Positions 44,885 through 57,145 of a stretch of DNA of 64,000 nucleotides are shown in pieces. The first letter of the stretch is position 1. Each line of letters opens with the position of its first letter. The notes beneath the pieces were generated by a model. The model saw nothing but the letters and a program-made list of their open reading frames with translations. It did no database searches and was not told the origin of the DNA. Made by a program: the position numbers and the translations under genes. The DNA comes from Erigeron canadensis. Lineage: Eukaryota; Streptophyta; Magnoliopsida; Asterales; Asteraceae. The stretch covers positions 46,048,645-46,112,644 of the forward strand of contig NC_057763.1 in NCBI RefSeq assembly GCF_010389155.1. The letters are read 5' to 3'.

Positions 44885-45699
44885 CTAATAAACAAAAATC
44901 AACATGCATTGTCTATTGGTATTTAGGTGTCCAATTGCAAGATCACTTCCATGAAATAGTATATATGATAAGTTCTACCTAAGCAAGAAAGTTAGTATTA
45001 CAAACTAACAAAGGACAAAGATTACTTGAATGAAGTTTTATATATGATATGTGCACATAAGCAAAATTAAAAATAAAAACATAAAAAAAAGAAGTTAAAT
45101 CACAAAGTTTTACGTGACAATTTTTGGAGCTATATTATCAAAGATCGTACTAAAATGATCAATTATAGGACTATGACCTCACACTTCTTTCCAACTTTTA
45201 GGTTTAAAGCTAGCAAGTTTTAACTGTTAGATAGTCTAGCAAGTTTTATGATATGTTACGCGTGTCACTCTTTTCTAAACTTGATGTATCAGCACTTTGA
45301 TATCCTCACTTACATCCAGAAAAGCAAAATAAAGATCAAAAATTTTTATTTATCCAGTTGCCACCTTATGTTTGGGTCAAAAAGTTCTTTTTTTTTTCCT
45401 TTTGACAACATCAAATCTAATGTCATACATCTAACAAGAGAATCAAAGTGCACCTTTTTTTGGAACAAAGGGACTCGATAATGAAATTTATTCTAAGGTT
45501 CATAAACTGTTTTAAAGAGAAATGATGCATCACATTTCAAAATATTTGCATGCTAATAGATGCGAAATAAACTATGGAAAAGTAAATTTTAAAAAAGGCA
45601 GCCTACATATGACATCTTGGATCCATGTGCATAACAGAGATTTGAAAAACAAAGGGAGATAAACCTCTATAGAGCAATAAGAAGAAAAGGTAAGGATCA

Positions 45700-45960
45700 T
45701 ATAAGAAAGCAAACCTGCTTATTTCTAGCCAAAACTGCAGCAGTGCGTCCATAAACGTTCTTTCCATATGACAAGAACACAAACTGCAGTCTGAGAAAAG
45801 AAAAGGAGAAGCAAATAAGAGATAAAACATTACATTTCTACATATCAAAGTAAATTATACCTGTGTCTCAACTTCTTGTCAGAGTCGGTCACAACTGCGT
45901 GCCAAGTGGCGAGCATCCTCCAAAGGAGCTACTCTTGTAACACCACATTCACAAACCTTC
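45700..45960 (-). other. Two exon-like stretches of an unrecognised gene
   Basis: On the minus strand, about 45885-45955 reads KVCECGVTRVAPLEDARHLA, then RSCDRL, a TGA, and QEVETQ before a GTATAA donor. About 45715-45785 reads LQFVFLSYGKNVYGRTAAVL and ARNKQ between an acceptor-like CTCAG and a donor-like GTTTGC. Joined, they look like consecutive exons of one protein with a premature stop. I do not recognise the family. They may be a remnant of a cellular gene caught between LUFS-family fragments. Confidence 0.3.
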
Positions 45961-46639
45961 CTAAACAAAGAAGGATAAGTAGCTTTACACGCTTGAACAA
46001 ATGAATACATCAAAAAGGCTAACTGCACAACTTAAAATATGCATATAGTTTGTCAACTAATAACTTCACATCTGCAGACATTTTTAAAACATATAAAAAT
46101 TATAAAGTTCTTTTTAAAAAAAACACCGATACATCCAAAGTACCTGTATCTATGTCATGATCCCATGCTGAATAACCAAAAATAAAGATATAATTCATAA
46201 TAACCATGTTTTTCTCATGCTTGATGTCCCAGATTATCGCCATCCTGTGACGTATATGGTAAGTAACTGAAACAAGAAGATGGTGATGAATTTTAAAATA
46301 TGGATACCAAAAGCTTGCAGCCTTGCAGTATTGATGCAGTTATATTTAGCAAGAGCAATACCAAATAAGGTCACTCCATAAATTTTATCAGATGACAATT
46401 ATTTACAGCGCATACCAAATTAAGTGAAGTAAAGCAGCAATAAGTAAAAAAAAGACTTGTTGACCATCCCACTTCCTTTGATCATCTAAATATGATTGGA
46501 CGACCAACAAGCTGATCAGGTACTAAAAGGGGTCCGCTTGAGATGCCAAGACGACGTATCCTAATTTAAAATATCCGACCTCATAAATGGTATTATGTTT
46601 AATAGGAGCTCAGAAATTTCTTATTACAAACATGAAATT

Positions 46640-47234
46640 CACTTACCATATTGCTCAGGCCATTATCATTGCTGCCCATGGCTATGTTCATGCTCAAACT
46701 CAACCGCAAACGCAGGTGCAAATCTGGGCCTTTGCTAATAATGAAAATGTCATATACCAAGCTTTTTTAACCCCACACTTAACATTTAACCATTTGTAAG
46801 TCGGAGAATATTAACCGTTGAACAACATAGTGTGGTCATTATGTGAACTTAGATGTTTAACAGTGGAGGACTTTTACAGACCATTTAAGCAATGTTGGGT
46901 AACATCTGTAAGTATGAACTTTCTTAAATGAATCTTCTTTTTTTACGCGTATATCATTTCTTGCATTTCCACGCTAACCATTTTACCTTTATATGCAAAA
47001 CACGGGCCAAAGTTCACAAGGGTCACTTCACCAACTATGGTATAAATTCCTAATATTGCATACATTTATAAGAATCATAAAGTTTAATTACTATAATTTA
47101 GTGGAGGCTTTACTCGTGTAACACATAACCCACCAACATTACCAACTACTACTACTAATCCTACTACTACTTTTGAACGTATTAGTCGAGAACCATTTGA
47201 TCTAAATGCTGATTTTGGGGAATTCAACCGGTAA
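46640..47234 (+). pseudogene. Decayed LUFS-family gene copy
   Basis: Three pieces in the order of the intact gene. First, from about 46650: IIIAAHGYVHAQTQPQTQVQ, then IWAFANNENVIYQ, then a stop, then VEQHSVV and HYVNLDV with further stops and frame changes. Second, about 46998-47030: QNTGQSSQGSLHQ. Third, about 47120-47234: NPPTLPTTTTNPTTT, then ISREPFDLNADFGEF and a stop at 47232-47234. The C-terminal DLN segment is conserved while the centre is broken, so it is a pseudogene. The LisH exon was not found upstream. Confidence 0.7.
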
Positions 47235-48045
47235 TAGAGATCTTTCACGTCGATGGACGATGATTATAGTAAGTAACATTAGCTCTTCAAATTAGTAGAT
47301 TCCGTTTGACCTCGTCACGTCGTCAACCATATTGATGGCTTCTATATTTGGATAACGAATTTAATTAATCAAATTCTTCTTATATATCATTCTCTATTGT
47401 ATACCCTTCTATGTTAAGTATGAGGTTAATGTGGCAATTAGGATAAAAATATCTCAAGGACAATCATTGTCTCAAACGCAAACTTGGAATTAAAATAGTT
47501 GATGTTGAGTTTTAAAGCGATAGGTAACCATGGTGGATAGCATGGTGAACCATGGTCCCATACACTTGACCTAACAACAATGAACATACCAATCCCTCAA
47601 GGGATAGGCTGTCTAGTCAATTTTGGTGGTATTTTGATGGTGTACCAGTGGTATTTCGGTTTTCGGCCCACTTCTAGAATTTAAATCCAAATTCCGGTCC
47701 CGATAATTTACTAAAGTTGGTCAAAATTTCGGTGATATTTCAGTTTTACATGGGTTTTTTTCTTTGTCCAAACTTAAACACAACATAAGAAACACTAACT
47801 TTTGAAAGTATGAACACTAATCTATCAAATATGGACACTTTTAAGCTTGAAATTTGAAATTTAGATTAAGTATTAATTATTATATATATATACACCCTAG
47901 GTCACTTAGATAGCCTAAAGAAAACTAGACGCATAAGGAAAATCATTTATCCTCTCTATTCTTCTACCCAAATTCTAATCCTTTTATTCCTATCAAATGT
48001 TATGCACTCGCATTGAACAAGCTCCTAGGGATCAAAACTCGAGTC
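47235..48045. other. Intergenic region
   Basis: The 3' flank of the pseudogene and AT-rich spacer. No gene was seen. Confidence 0.4.
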
Positions 48046-48461
48046 CAGAGCCGACTCTATTATAGAAGTGAGTTAGGCAATGGCCTAGAGCCCCAAGTCA
48101 TAAAGGCCCCCAAATTTTTTAAGAATTGGCCTTAAGTATAATAGTATATTCAGTTTGAGTTTTAAGAAAACTAATATGCTACATGCCTTGATGCCTATAC
48201 TTTTCCAATCTTTCAAATGGTTTTTACATTATGGTGGAAATTTCGAAAGTCTTCATTCTTCAACGCTCAATTAGTATTTCATCTCTAATATAACTTTTTC
48301 TTTTTATGCTTCAAATCAGTTTTCTTATCCAAACATGCTAATGATATGAGATGCATTCGAGGGTTGAACCTTAAGACCCATTATACTTAATTTGTATGCT
48401 TATAAATTACGCCCCTAAATTGGTCTCGCCTAAAGCCCCCAAAAAGCTTAAGCCTACCCTG
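48046..48461. mobile_element. Non-autonomous hAT-type element
   Basis: Begins CAGAGCCGACTC and ends AAGCCTACCCTG. The subterminal parts mirror each other (ggcctagagcccc and gcctaaagcccccaaa regions). The flanks ctcgagtc and cttgagtc (48038-48045 and 48462-48469) differ at one of 8 positions, consistent with an old hAT insertion. It is 416 bp with no coding region. Confidence 0.8.
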
Positions 48462-48469
48462 CTTGAGTC

Positions 48470-50361
48470 TATCCTCTCACCTAATTTTTGTTTGCCCATT
48501 TTTTCTTAAGCCTCTAATGTGAAGGCTTCCACACACATATGCCATTGTTTATTGCCCTATCCTAACACGCCAAATCATTTTATCCGTCCTTCAACTTGTT
48601 GACCACAACTTTCAGTTTCATTCTAAAAACTTTAATTGTTATCATGTCTAACACATAAGCATCCGTATTTCCGCCACCCCCATCTTATTTGCTCGAGCCT
48701 TTCATCATTGGCCTTCCTATAACAAAGATCACTCGATATAATTCATTTAACATTAGATTAACATATTACGAATTATATTATTCTCAATGCCATGAACTTT
48801 GGCTAGTCAAAATTGAAGGACGAACAAAGTTCACGATTCAATGGGATAGAAGAGATCCTCTTATGTTTGAATAAACATGATAAATCTTGTTAGCTAATTT
48901 GAAAGCCAATTCATGTCCGTTATATTGGAATATATGGAAATACATTAACGATAAAGATTCACATAACATATATAATGATTTATACATTATATATACAATG
49001 CAAAGAAATAAACAATATATATAGCATGAAATTAAGATCTTATGATGTTCTATATTCTTTATGTGATACAAGTTCATAAACAGGTTCATGTATGTGCCCC
49101 TCGAGATTTTTTTTACTTGCTTTGATCGTCATGTTAGATCTACTTTGAACCATTGCTATGAGTCACTTAGCAGAAATTAATACAATGCACCCTACTTGTG
49201 CACGCTGCGATCACCGTCCAATACGTAGAACCTCACAATATAATGACGAAATATAGTTTTTATTAGAATAAAGTAAATGATTGTGATTGGGTCTCATACT
49301 TGTGACTAAAGCTACAAAGGTTTAGCTAGGGCTTCTTTCAACTTTATTCTACAAAGTTTTTATCTTCGAGAATTTTATTTATTGGGAGGGAGAGGGTTCA
49401 AAAGCGGTTGCATCACATGCATTCGTGTAATTTAGGAGTAAGATAAGTTTCCGTTCTAAAAAAAGAATTATAAAATGAATGAATATAAGATTATAAAGGC
49501 AACACCATGATTAACTTGTTGACTAGAACTTAAGAATATATAAATGAATAATCACAATTTTCATCTATACCCACCAAAGTCGAACAAGTAATTCTTCATG
49601 TATACGGCATCTTGAGCAATGCCAATCTTGATTAGCATAAAAATCCAATTTGCAAAATTCAATATGGTGCAATTGTGAAGTTAATTGGAATCAACTACCT
49701 ACATTATCTCAAAATAAGAATGCTAATGTACGATTTGAGTTTAATCCTAAATATATAAGAGTGAGGTCGTATACTATAGGTGTCTAATAGAAGAGGATCT
49801 AGATGTTGTTCCGGGTCATAATTCCCGTTAGATAACCATATGGCACGGTTTTACATCACAAGAGTGGACAAGACCGTAACCCATGAGGCTTAAAGACAAA
49901 GAGGCAAAAGAGAACGCAAGAAGAGATTCCGTTATGGTATTTTAATAAATTACTTGTTGGGTGGAGTAATCTTGTTCCTCGTGGAATCAAGTATGCTTGT
50001 TATTGTTGCTAGGTCAAGTGTAATTGCCAATGGCCATGGCTTGCCATGCTTATGAATTAAACACACCATGACATAGCCATTACTCACAAAACTCAACAAC
50101 TACTACTTTCCTTCTAAGTCTTCGCTCGAGAAAGTGACTATCCTTCGAGTTATATTTGATCATAACTTCAACATTGAATCTTATACCTCACATATAAGTG
50201 TATGCTATAAAGGACATATAACATAAAATTGGTAAATTAAAGTTGTTACCCGAATAAAGAAGCCATATATATAGTTGGCGGTTCAAAGAGTATTATTCAA
50301 ACAAAATATACTATTTTGAAAGGCTAAAAACTGCTTTTCAGACCATCAATGCCAAGGATCA
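48470..50361. other. Intergenic region downstream of the LUFS-like gene
   Basis: About 1.9 kb. Frames at 48689-48874 and 48838-49089 lack recognisable features. The stretch at 49740-50120 has a more balanced composition but no coherent reading frame. No gene was seen. Confidence 0.35.
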
Positions 50362-51548
50362 CTATTGACTACTACTGAAATCATCAAAATCAGCATTTAA
50401 ATCAAATAGTTCTCGACTAACATGTTCATTAGTATTAGTAGTAGGTGGTGGTAATGTTGGTGTTGGTGGATTGACCTGTAACACAAGTAAAGGTTCCACT
50501 AAATAAAAGCAATAAAACTATATGACTCTCTTATGCAATATTACCTATATAGCACCATACCTCGTCAAGCGACCCTTGTGAACTTTGACCCACGTTTTGC
50601 CTATATAAATAAAATGTTTAGTGTGCAAATGCAGAAAATAATACAAACATAATGAAGAAAGTAACAACATTCACTAAAACAGTTTTATAAATGCAGAGAT
50701 TACCCAAGATTGCTTGAAGGGTCTGAAAAAGCCCTGCTTTGTCGAACATCTAAGCTCACATAATGGCGAACCACATTATGTTGTTCAACAGCCAATGATG
50801 TCGGACTTACTATGATGACATTGTAATTGTAAGGTTGAATATGCTGGTGTATGACATTGTCACTATTGGCAAAAGCCCAGGACTGCACATGCATTTGCGG
50901 TTGAGCTCGAGCATGAACATAGCCATGGGCAGCAACGGTAACCGCCTCATCCTGGGATTGAGCCTGAGCCTCGGGCTGCATACGATATACAATTGCATAT
51001 AAATATACAACATCTATTTACAGGCACGAGAAACAAAAGACTTTGTAAATTTGATTGATGATGATCATCACCTGAGAATAAGATTCCTCTTCCGTAGTCT
51101 CATTGCCTCGGTCATGCTCCCATGTATGAGAGTCCCAAAATTCACCCCACAAATTCGATAGAAATCCATCGGGCAAGTTTAACCCTTTAAAAACAAACAA
51201 ACAAACAAACAAAAGTGAAACGTTAACTTTTAAGAAAAAAAAAAAAACATACTACCAAGATACAGACATAGAACAATCTGTGGGGGACCGGGTCGGTTAT
51301 CCATTTACGTGCTAACTAATAATCTAAGGGGGAAATTCACCATACATACTAAATATCAGTATTTTCAATATAAATTAAACAATGATAATCATTTCGCTAT
51401 CATTTTCAAATATAGGACTGCAGTAATTAAATTTTGAGATCGATACGTACAAGAAGGGGGCTCTCTGATGTCGGCCTCTCTACAAAATACCTCCGCCGTT
51501 TCATTCATTCCATTTCTTAACATGTGCTCAAGCATATAAAAATGTAGC
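50362..51548 (-). CDS. LUFS/LisH-domain protein without WD40 repeats (5' end not found)
   Basis: Five exons with matching phases and GT-AG junctions: 51451-51548, 51072-51184, 50704-50975, 50561-50600 and 50362-50475, about 211 residues with no internal stop. The first encodes a LisH helix pair (LHFYMLEHMLRNGMNETAEV, FCREADI). Splicing then gives PPSWLNLPDGFLSNLWGEFW and D, matching the PGGFLxxWWxxFWD half of the LUFS domain of LEUNIG, Flo8 and SSDP proteins. Next comes a Gln/Ala/His-rich segment (PEAQAQSQDEAVTVAAHGYV) and a family-specific block (SWAFANSDNVI; VEQHNVVRHYV). The tail is Pro/Thr/Asn-rich with RELFDLNADFDDF, holding a DLN core as in EAR repressor motifs but without its proline. 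LUFS domains bind SEUSS-type adaptors, so a small corepressor-like or competitor role is conceivable (inference). The first exon (phase 2 end) is missing; a MULE lies 62 bp upstream. Confidence 0.7.
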
Positions 51549-51610
51549 CTAACAAAATTGAAAATATATTTAAAGCTAAATTAAATTAAATTAAATTAAA
51601 TTAAATTAAA

Positions 51611-52768
51611 GGGATAATGACATGTGGATGTAGTGAACTATGACAAAATGTCTATGTTATGTATTGATATAATCGGGAGTCTATGTTATGTAACGAACTT
51701 ACCAAAACTGTCTAAGGGATGCATGTTACCGGGTAATCTACAGGTACCCGGTTACCATCCATTTTTTTAAGGGATAATGACCTGTGGATGTAGTGAATTA
51801 TGACAAAATGTCTATGTTATATATTGATCTAATCGGGGGTCTATGTTATGTAACGAACTTACCAAAACTGTCTAAGGGATGCATGTTACAGGTTAAAGCC
51901 AGTCATCAATTTTTTTCCCTTTATTTTTGAATCTTAATTTATTTATTTAACATATATAAATAAATATAAGTTATGGAAATATAAGTTCTGTAATTATATA
52001 AAAACTATAAACACCATCATATCTTCTGGCCGCCACCTACCTCCCCATTTTTCAGATCAACCCTAACACAATCATATACCAAAAAATGAAAGATCTCAAA
52101 AATTAAAATCGCATTTGAAGATTACGATCCCTTATAAGGTCAAGAACCTGAAACCAATCATTACATATATTCTCAACATACACACTGGCACACACAAATC
52201 TAAGGGTACATACATACAACCTACACAAACAAACAATGAGAGACTAGAGGGCGTATTCTTACATGGCTTCTTGAAGCATAACTTAGATTTGAAATGAGAA
52301 AGAATAACTAAATTCTAAATTTTAGTTAAAGCAACAAAACAACAAACTTAGAAGAACGCATGACAAGCCTAAAGCTGAAAAGATCAAATCCCCTTGACCT
52401 CAACTTTCATCATTTCTCTTTTCAGGATATTAATAAATAACTAAATGGAAACAAGAAAATACCAGTTCTCAAATACTCGGAGGAGTTGGAAACAATAAAT
52501 AACATGCATCACTTAGACAGTTTTTGTAAGTTCATTACATAACATAGACCCCCGATTAGATCAATACTTAACATAGACATTTTGTCATAGTTCACTACAT
52601 TCACAGGTCATTATCCCTTTGGATGGTAACTAGCTACCTGTAGATTACCCGGTAGTATGCATCACTTAGACAGTTTTGGTAAGTTCGTTACATAACATAG
52701 ACCCCCGATTAGATCAACATAACATAAACATTTTGTCATAGTTCACTACATCCACAAGTCATTATCCC
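51611..52768. mobile_element. Mutator-like element with duplicated inverted-repeat arms
   Basis: The outer ends gggataatgacatgtgg and ccacaagtcattatccc are flanked by the 9-bp repeat taaattaaa (51602-51610 and 52769-52777), although the left copy sits in a (TTAAA)n tract. A second pair of the same termini lies inside (gggataatgacctgtgg at 51771 and cctgtga-type inverse ending at 52617), so each arm carries two tandem copies of the about 155-bp terminal repeat. The interior (about 51910-52490) has no recognisable gene. Related ends occur in the Pack-MULE at 12144-13375. Confidence 0.8.
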
Positions 52769-52777
52769 TAAATTAAA

Positions 52778-53383
52778 TTATAAATAACCACAGGGACGCC
52801 ATATAAAAGTAGCCCAACTTCATTCCAGGGCCCAACTCAACACGTTTTTATTATTTTAATTTTCAAAACATTTATTTGAAAGATGCAAAATTAGTGATGA
52901 ACTTTTTTTTGGCTAAAGTTAAAATGTGTATTTCTTTTTATTTAAACTAGTCAAAAAAAAAATATAAGTATCTTTTTCTTATTATATATCATTTAGAAAG
53001 ATACTCTTTTTATAATGGGGCTAACTAGTATGCTTCTAGCAACATGTTTCCATCATGATTTTCAGAGAGGAAAGATTTTATATTTAAACATGTAATTTTC
53101 ATGGAAAGTTTATGAGAGAAAACATGCTTCTTTTATGCTTCTAAAAGTATATTGGTTTTTCCGTTTTATAATACCAAAATAACTTTTCATTAAATAAAAA
53201 CACAGTTTTAAAACATTATAGTTATTTCAACTTACTTCTTACAACAAAAGGTAATTTTCCAATGTCTTTTGGTATTTATTTTTTTCATTTTTATATATAA
53301 ATCTTTACTAAATTAAAGTATAAAAACATCCCGTCCAAAAATATTTCGAGGAACATTTTGAAATCATCGGTGTTTCACAAAAA
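52778..53383. other. Intergenic region
   Basis: AT-rich spacer after the MULE. No gene and no LUFS first exon were recognised. Confidence 0.4.
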
Positions 53384-54146
53384 CTAGACTTATGTCCGCA
53401 CAATGCAGCGGCGCTTGGGTAGTGATGGCGGAGGTGGTAGTGGGGTTGGTAGTGGGGAGTGGGGACGGTGATGGTGGTGAATGTAAAAATAATTGATGTT
53501 AGAAGTGGTATTGTAGTTTTTTTAAGTGTTGAGGGATCTATACTGTAAATTACTTCATTAAAGGTTTTATAGGCATATTAGATGAAGATGTTTAAATTAG
53601 TGAATAAAAAAAAAGGGTAGTTCTGATTTTTCAAAGAAAAAAAGTTTAAAGGGAAAAAAATGATGGTTTGTTTTATTAAGTAAGATAGAAGTTTAGATAT
53701 AGATATAGATATAGATAGTTGGAAGTTGGAACTTGTAGCTTGGAATTGGGCCAGCTGTGTTTTCTTCAAACCCTGTTTGGAAAGCTTTGAATAGATAAAT
53801 CAAAAGGCTAAATTAAATTTACCTTAAAAATACACTTTTTTTGTGAAATATTCAAAATAAAAAGTAAAACTCTATAACACCTTCAAATAAATATCTTACT
53901 TCCTAATATAAATTAAAAACTACTTCTTTTTCATTCAAAATTTCTATCTTTAAGATACTTAAAATGTCCTATATAACTATTATTATCCATGAGCCTAATG
54001 AAAACACAATATACTCATAACTAAAACTACCCCAAATTTTCTTAAATAACCACACTACCATTTTACATCTGACCTACACTATGATGCCGCCACCATCACG
54101 TCGTCAATACCGCCATCGCCGTCGCATTGTGTAGGTATTCGTCTAG
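53384..54146. mobile_element. Block bounded by inverted CTAG ends with GCATTGTGYRG motifs
   Basis: The left boundary reads CTAGACTTATGTCCGCACAA, then GCGGCG; the right boundary inverted reads CTAGACGAATACCTACACAA, then GCGACGGCG. Both resemble Helitron 3' termini pointing outward, or the inverted repeats of one element. Next to them are facing GGTGGTAGTGG-rich and CCGCCACCATCACC-rich stretches. A hexamer tract (AGATAT)n lies near 53694-53718. Without a target-site duplication the class stays open. Confidence 0.45.
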
Positions 54147-55575
54147 TTATATTAAAACATTTTGTTCATTAATCGTCTAATAAATAAACACAAAATATAA
54201 CAATCAACCCTTTATTTTGGACCGTGTTGATTGGACTTTGGATCATATTGTGTTGTGTGAAGAGTCATCTTAAATTCTTAACGATAAGATTGAATTTTCT
54301 TGTGTCAATTACTTATGAATTATGAAAAATACATCATCATATAATATATATATATATATATATAATTTATTAAAAATTAAGTTAACAAAATTTGGGACAT
54401 GCGATTTTATGTTTTTGTCCTTCCTCACCCCATTAGTCTTCCCTCTCCCAATAAATATCTTCCAATAAATACAAATACCCTTCATCAAAAGCAGACACAT
54501 TAAGTCATTAAACATTAATATATGTCTTCTCTATCCCTAAAATACACACAACACATTCATATGGAGTCGGCAATTATGACGGTACAACGTCTATTCATAT
54601 GGACTATTCATATGGATCCCGATAAAGTAAAAGTCGTAACTAACGAGATCAAAATATTTCAAGATCAAAAGGAGGTCGTAATTAACGATAATAAAAGATT
54701 TTAAGATTACAACAATCGAAACTCTTTCAATGATATCCGCCGCAACGCGCGGATACCATGTTCATATATACAAAAAGAAGATGGATTCGTTTAACTCGGA
54801 GAATTTGAAGTTTTTGGCAATACTGATTCACTATTTTAATGTAAGTTTAACCAAATCCTTTTAGAGATAGAAAAGAGACTTACATTTGCATGGCAAAGAT
54901 ATCCATAGTACTGTAGTTATATCTGCAATTATAAAAATCAAAACTCATTTTGGCAAAATATATTATAATAACAATGAGTGTTTACCTGAAGTTTCAAGGA
55001 TATGACGCCGATTCAATATCGAATGAAGAACAAACTACTAATGGCTCAAAAAGAAATCAAACTCTAAGAAAAAAGTCTAATGAAGTTAGAAAATGTTGTT
55101 CAAAAATAAATGAAATATAAGTAAATAAAACACATTCAATAAAAAGAATATAAATAGTGTGAATATCCTATTACATATTAGATTACATACGTTACATTAA
55201 AATTACATTAATTATACATTAAATGCTTGTATGAATACCTTTTTTCACTTTTATGAATATATTATATTATTACACGAATATCCACGTGATATGACGACAA
55301 TGGTACTTAGTGGTGACGAGTGGTGGATGTCAGGGCCGCCAAGTGAATTTTAATCTACGTGTACCAGATCGAATTTAAAAATTGGGGGGCCATATACAAA
55401 AAAAGATATATATATATATTTTACGATAATTACTATAAGTGTAAAAAAAAATATTAATTGCTTATAAGATTCATTAAACACGAAATGTTCTTATCATAAA
55501 GATAGTTAGAACTTACTATTGATTACATTCTTGGTTGAATAATGTTTTTTTTATTTAGGCGTCTTTGAAGCAAGA
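54147..55575. other. Intergenic and repeat-derived region
   Basis: Contains a (TA)n tract near 54341-54364 and a GC-rich hairpin atccgccgcaacgcgcggat at about 54731-54750 that recalls a Helitron terminus without a CTRR end. Near 55332 there is CAGGGCCGCC, a possible hAT end belonging to the transposase remnant that follows. A frame at 54783-54842 (MDSFNSENLKFLAILIHYFN then GTAAGT) was noted but not recognised. Confidence 0.35.
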
Positions 55576-55737
55576 CTATTGATCAATATTATCTAATAAA
55601 TCATTCTCAAATCTCAGTATTGCTAATCCATTCAACCATTCTTGTGGCATTGTCGACCGCAAATATGACTTTAATAGCTTAAGTTTCGAAAAGCTTCTTT
55701 CCACAGTTGTCACGGTCACCGGAACAACACTCTATAT
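55576..55737 (-). mobile_element. hAT transposase C-terminal fragment
   Basis: The minus-strand frame reads VVPVTVTTVERSFSKLKLLK, then SYLRSTMPQEWLNGLAILRF and ENDLLDNIDQ before a stop at 55576-55578. This is the hAT dimerisation domain (the ERSFSxLKLIKxYLRSTMxQERLNGLA pattern of plant TTF/MYM-type hAT proteins). The upstream catalytic part is absent here. A MULE is inserted close to its 5' side. Confidence 0.8.
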
Positions 55738-55925
55738 GCAATACATGCATTAGGAAAACAATCCACCTGTTTTATATAGAATAATATTTTTTTAATAAAT
55801 AATTATATTATGTTAATATAAAATTAAGAATTTTTAAAAAATGTTGGCCCATTTTAAAAAATGGGGGCCCGATAGATGTATTTTGCTAATTATTCTTAAT
55901 AATCTGACTTTTTGACTTTAAAAAA

Positions 55926-57145
55926 GAGTAAATTACACTTTTCGTCCCTGAAGTTGGTACGTTTTTCACTTTTGATCCCTAACTTTAAAAAATTACAATT
56001 TTGACCCTTAAGTTGACCAATTTTTTCAATAATCGTCCTTTGGCCTTACGACGTTAAAAATTGGCCGTTAACGTACGCACGTGCTAGACACGTGAGGGCG
56101 GTAATGTCATTTCACCATACACCGAGGGATGAAAAGTGAAAAAATAGCTACTTGAGGGACGTAAAGTGAAAAAATAGCTACTTGAGGGACGAAAAATGAA
56201 AATTATACAAATAAATTTATTCTTCCATTATTTCTTTTCTGATCGTCTTTTCCGACTAGACATTTATTTCCCCTTTACCCTCAAGCCTCCCCAATCACCA
56301 CCACCTAATAACCACCACCAACAGTCTCCGCTACCAGCCACCGCCGTCTGTAACCAACACTAGCCACTGCCGTCTATAACCACCACTGCCACCCACCGCC
56401 ACCTCCGACCACCGCCGCCTATAATTACCAACAGCCACCGCCACTACAATCAACAATAGCCACCACCGCCTACAATCACCACTAGCCACCGCTACCTACA
56501 ATTACCACCAAACACCGCCATCTACAGTCACCTCCAACCACCGCCGTCTACATTCACCACCAACCAACCGCCGCCGACTGGAATCACCACCAACCACCAC
56601 CGCCACCTAGAATCACCACCATCCACAATCTCCCTTTGAATTAAAACCAAAATTTAGAAAAGAAAAAAAAATGACTGACATGTTTGAACTATAATTTGTT
56701 TGATTGGTTATGTTTTGAATGTCATGAATTTGAGTAAATGATTTTGTTTATGGTTTATATTTGGATTCAAAGTCGAGTTTTTATTAGGTATCATCGAAAA
56801 ATAAATGTCTAGTCGGAAAATTCCATCGGTAAAAATGATCGGAGAAGATGATCGGAAAAGAAAGAATGGAAGAATAAATTTATTTGTATGATTTTCATTT
56901 TTTGTCCCTCAAGTAGCTATTTTTTCACTTTTCGTCCCTTGGTGTATGGTAAAATGACATTAGTGCCCTCACGTGTCTAGCATGTGCGTACGTTAACGGC
57001 CATTTTTTAACGTCGTAGCCCGTAAGGCCAAAGGACGATTATTGAAAAAATTGGCCAACTTTAGGGTCAAAATTATAATTTTTAAAGTTTAGGGATCAAA
57101 AGTGAAAAATGTGACAACTTTAGGGACGAAAAATGTAATTTACTC
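55926..57145. mobile_element. MULE with long inverted repeats and a CCACCGCC-rich core
   Basis: The ends gagtaaattacacttttcgt and the inverse acgaaaaatgtaatttactc are flanked by a perfect 9-bp duplication tttaaaaaa (55917-55925 and 57146-57154). The inverted repeats run for about 300 bp and include a 28-bp internal duplication on the left (ctacttgagggac repeated near 56148-56190). The core, about 56280-56640, is an imperfect minisatellite of caccaccaaccaccgccgcc-like units. It has no transposase. Frames through the core would encode Pro/Thr/His-rich low complexity only. Confidence 0.85.
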
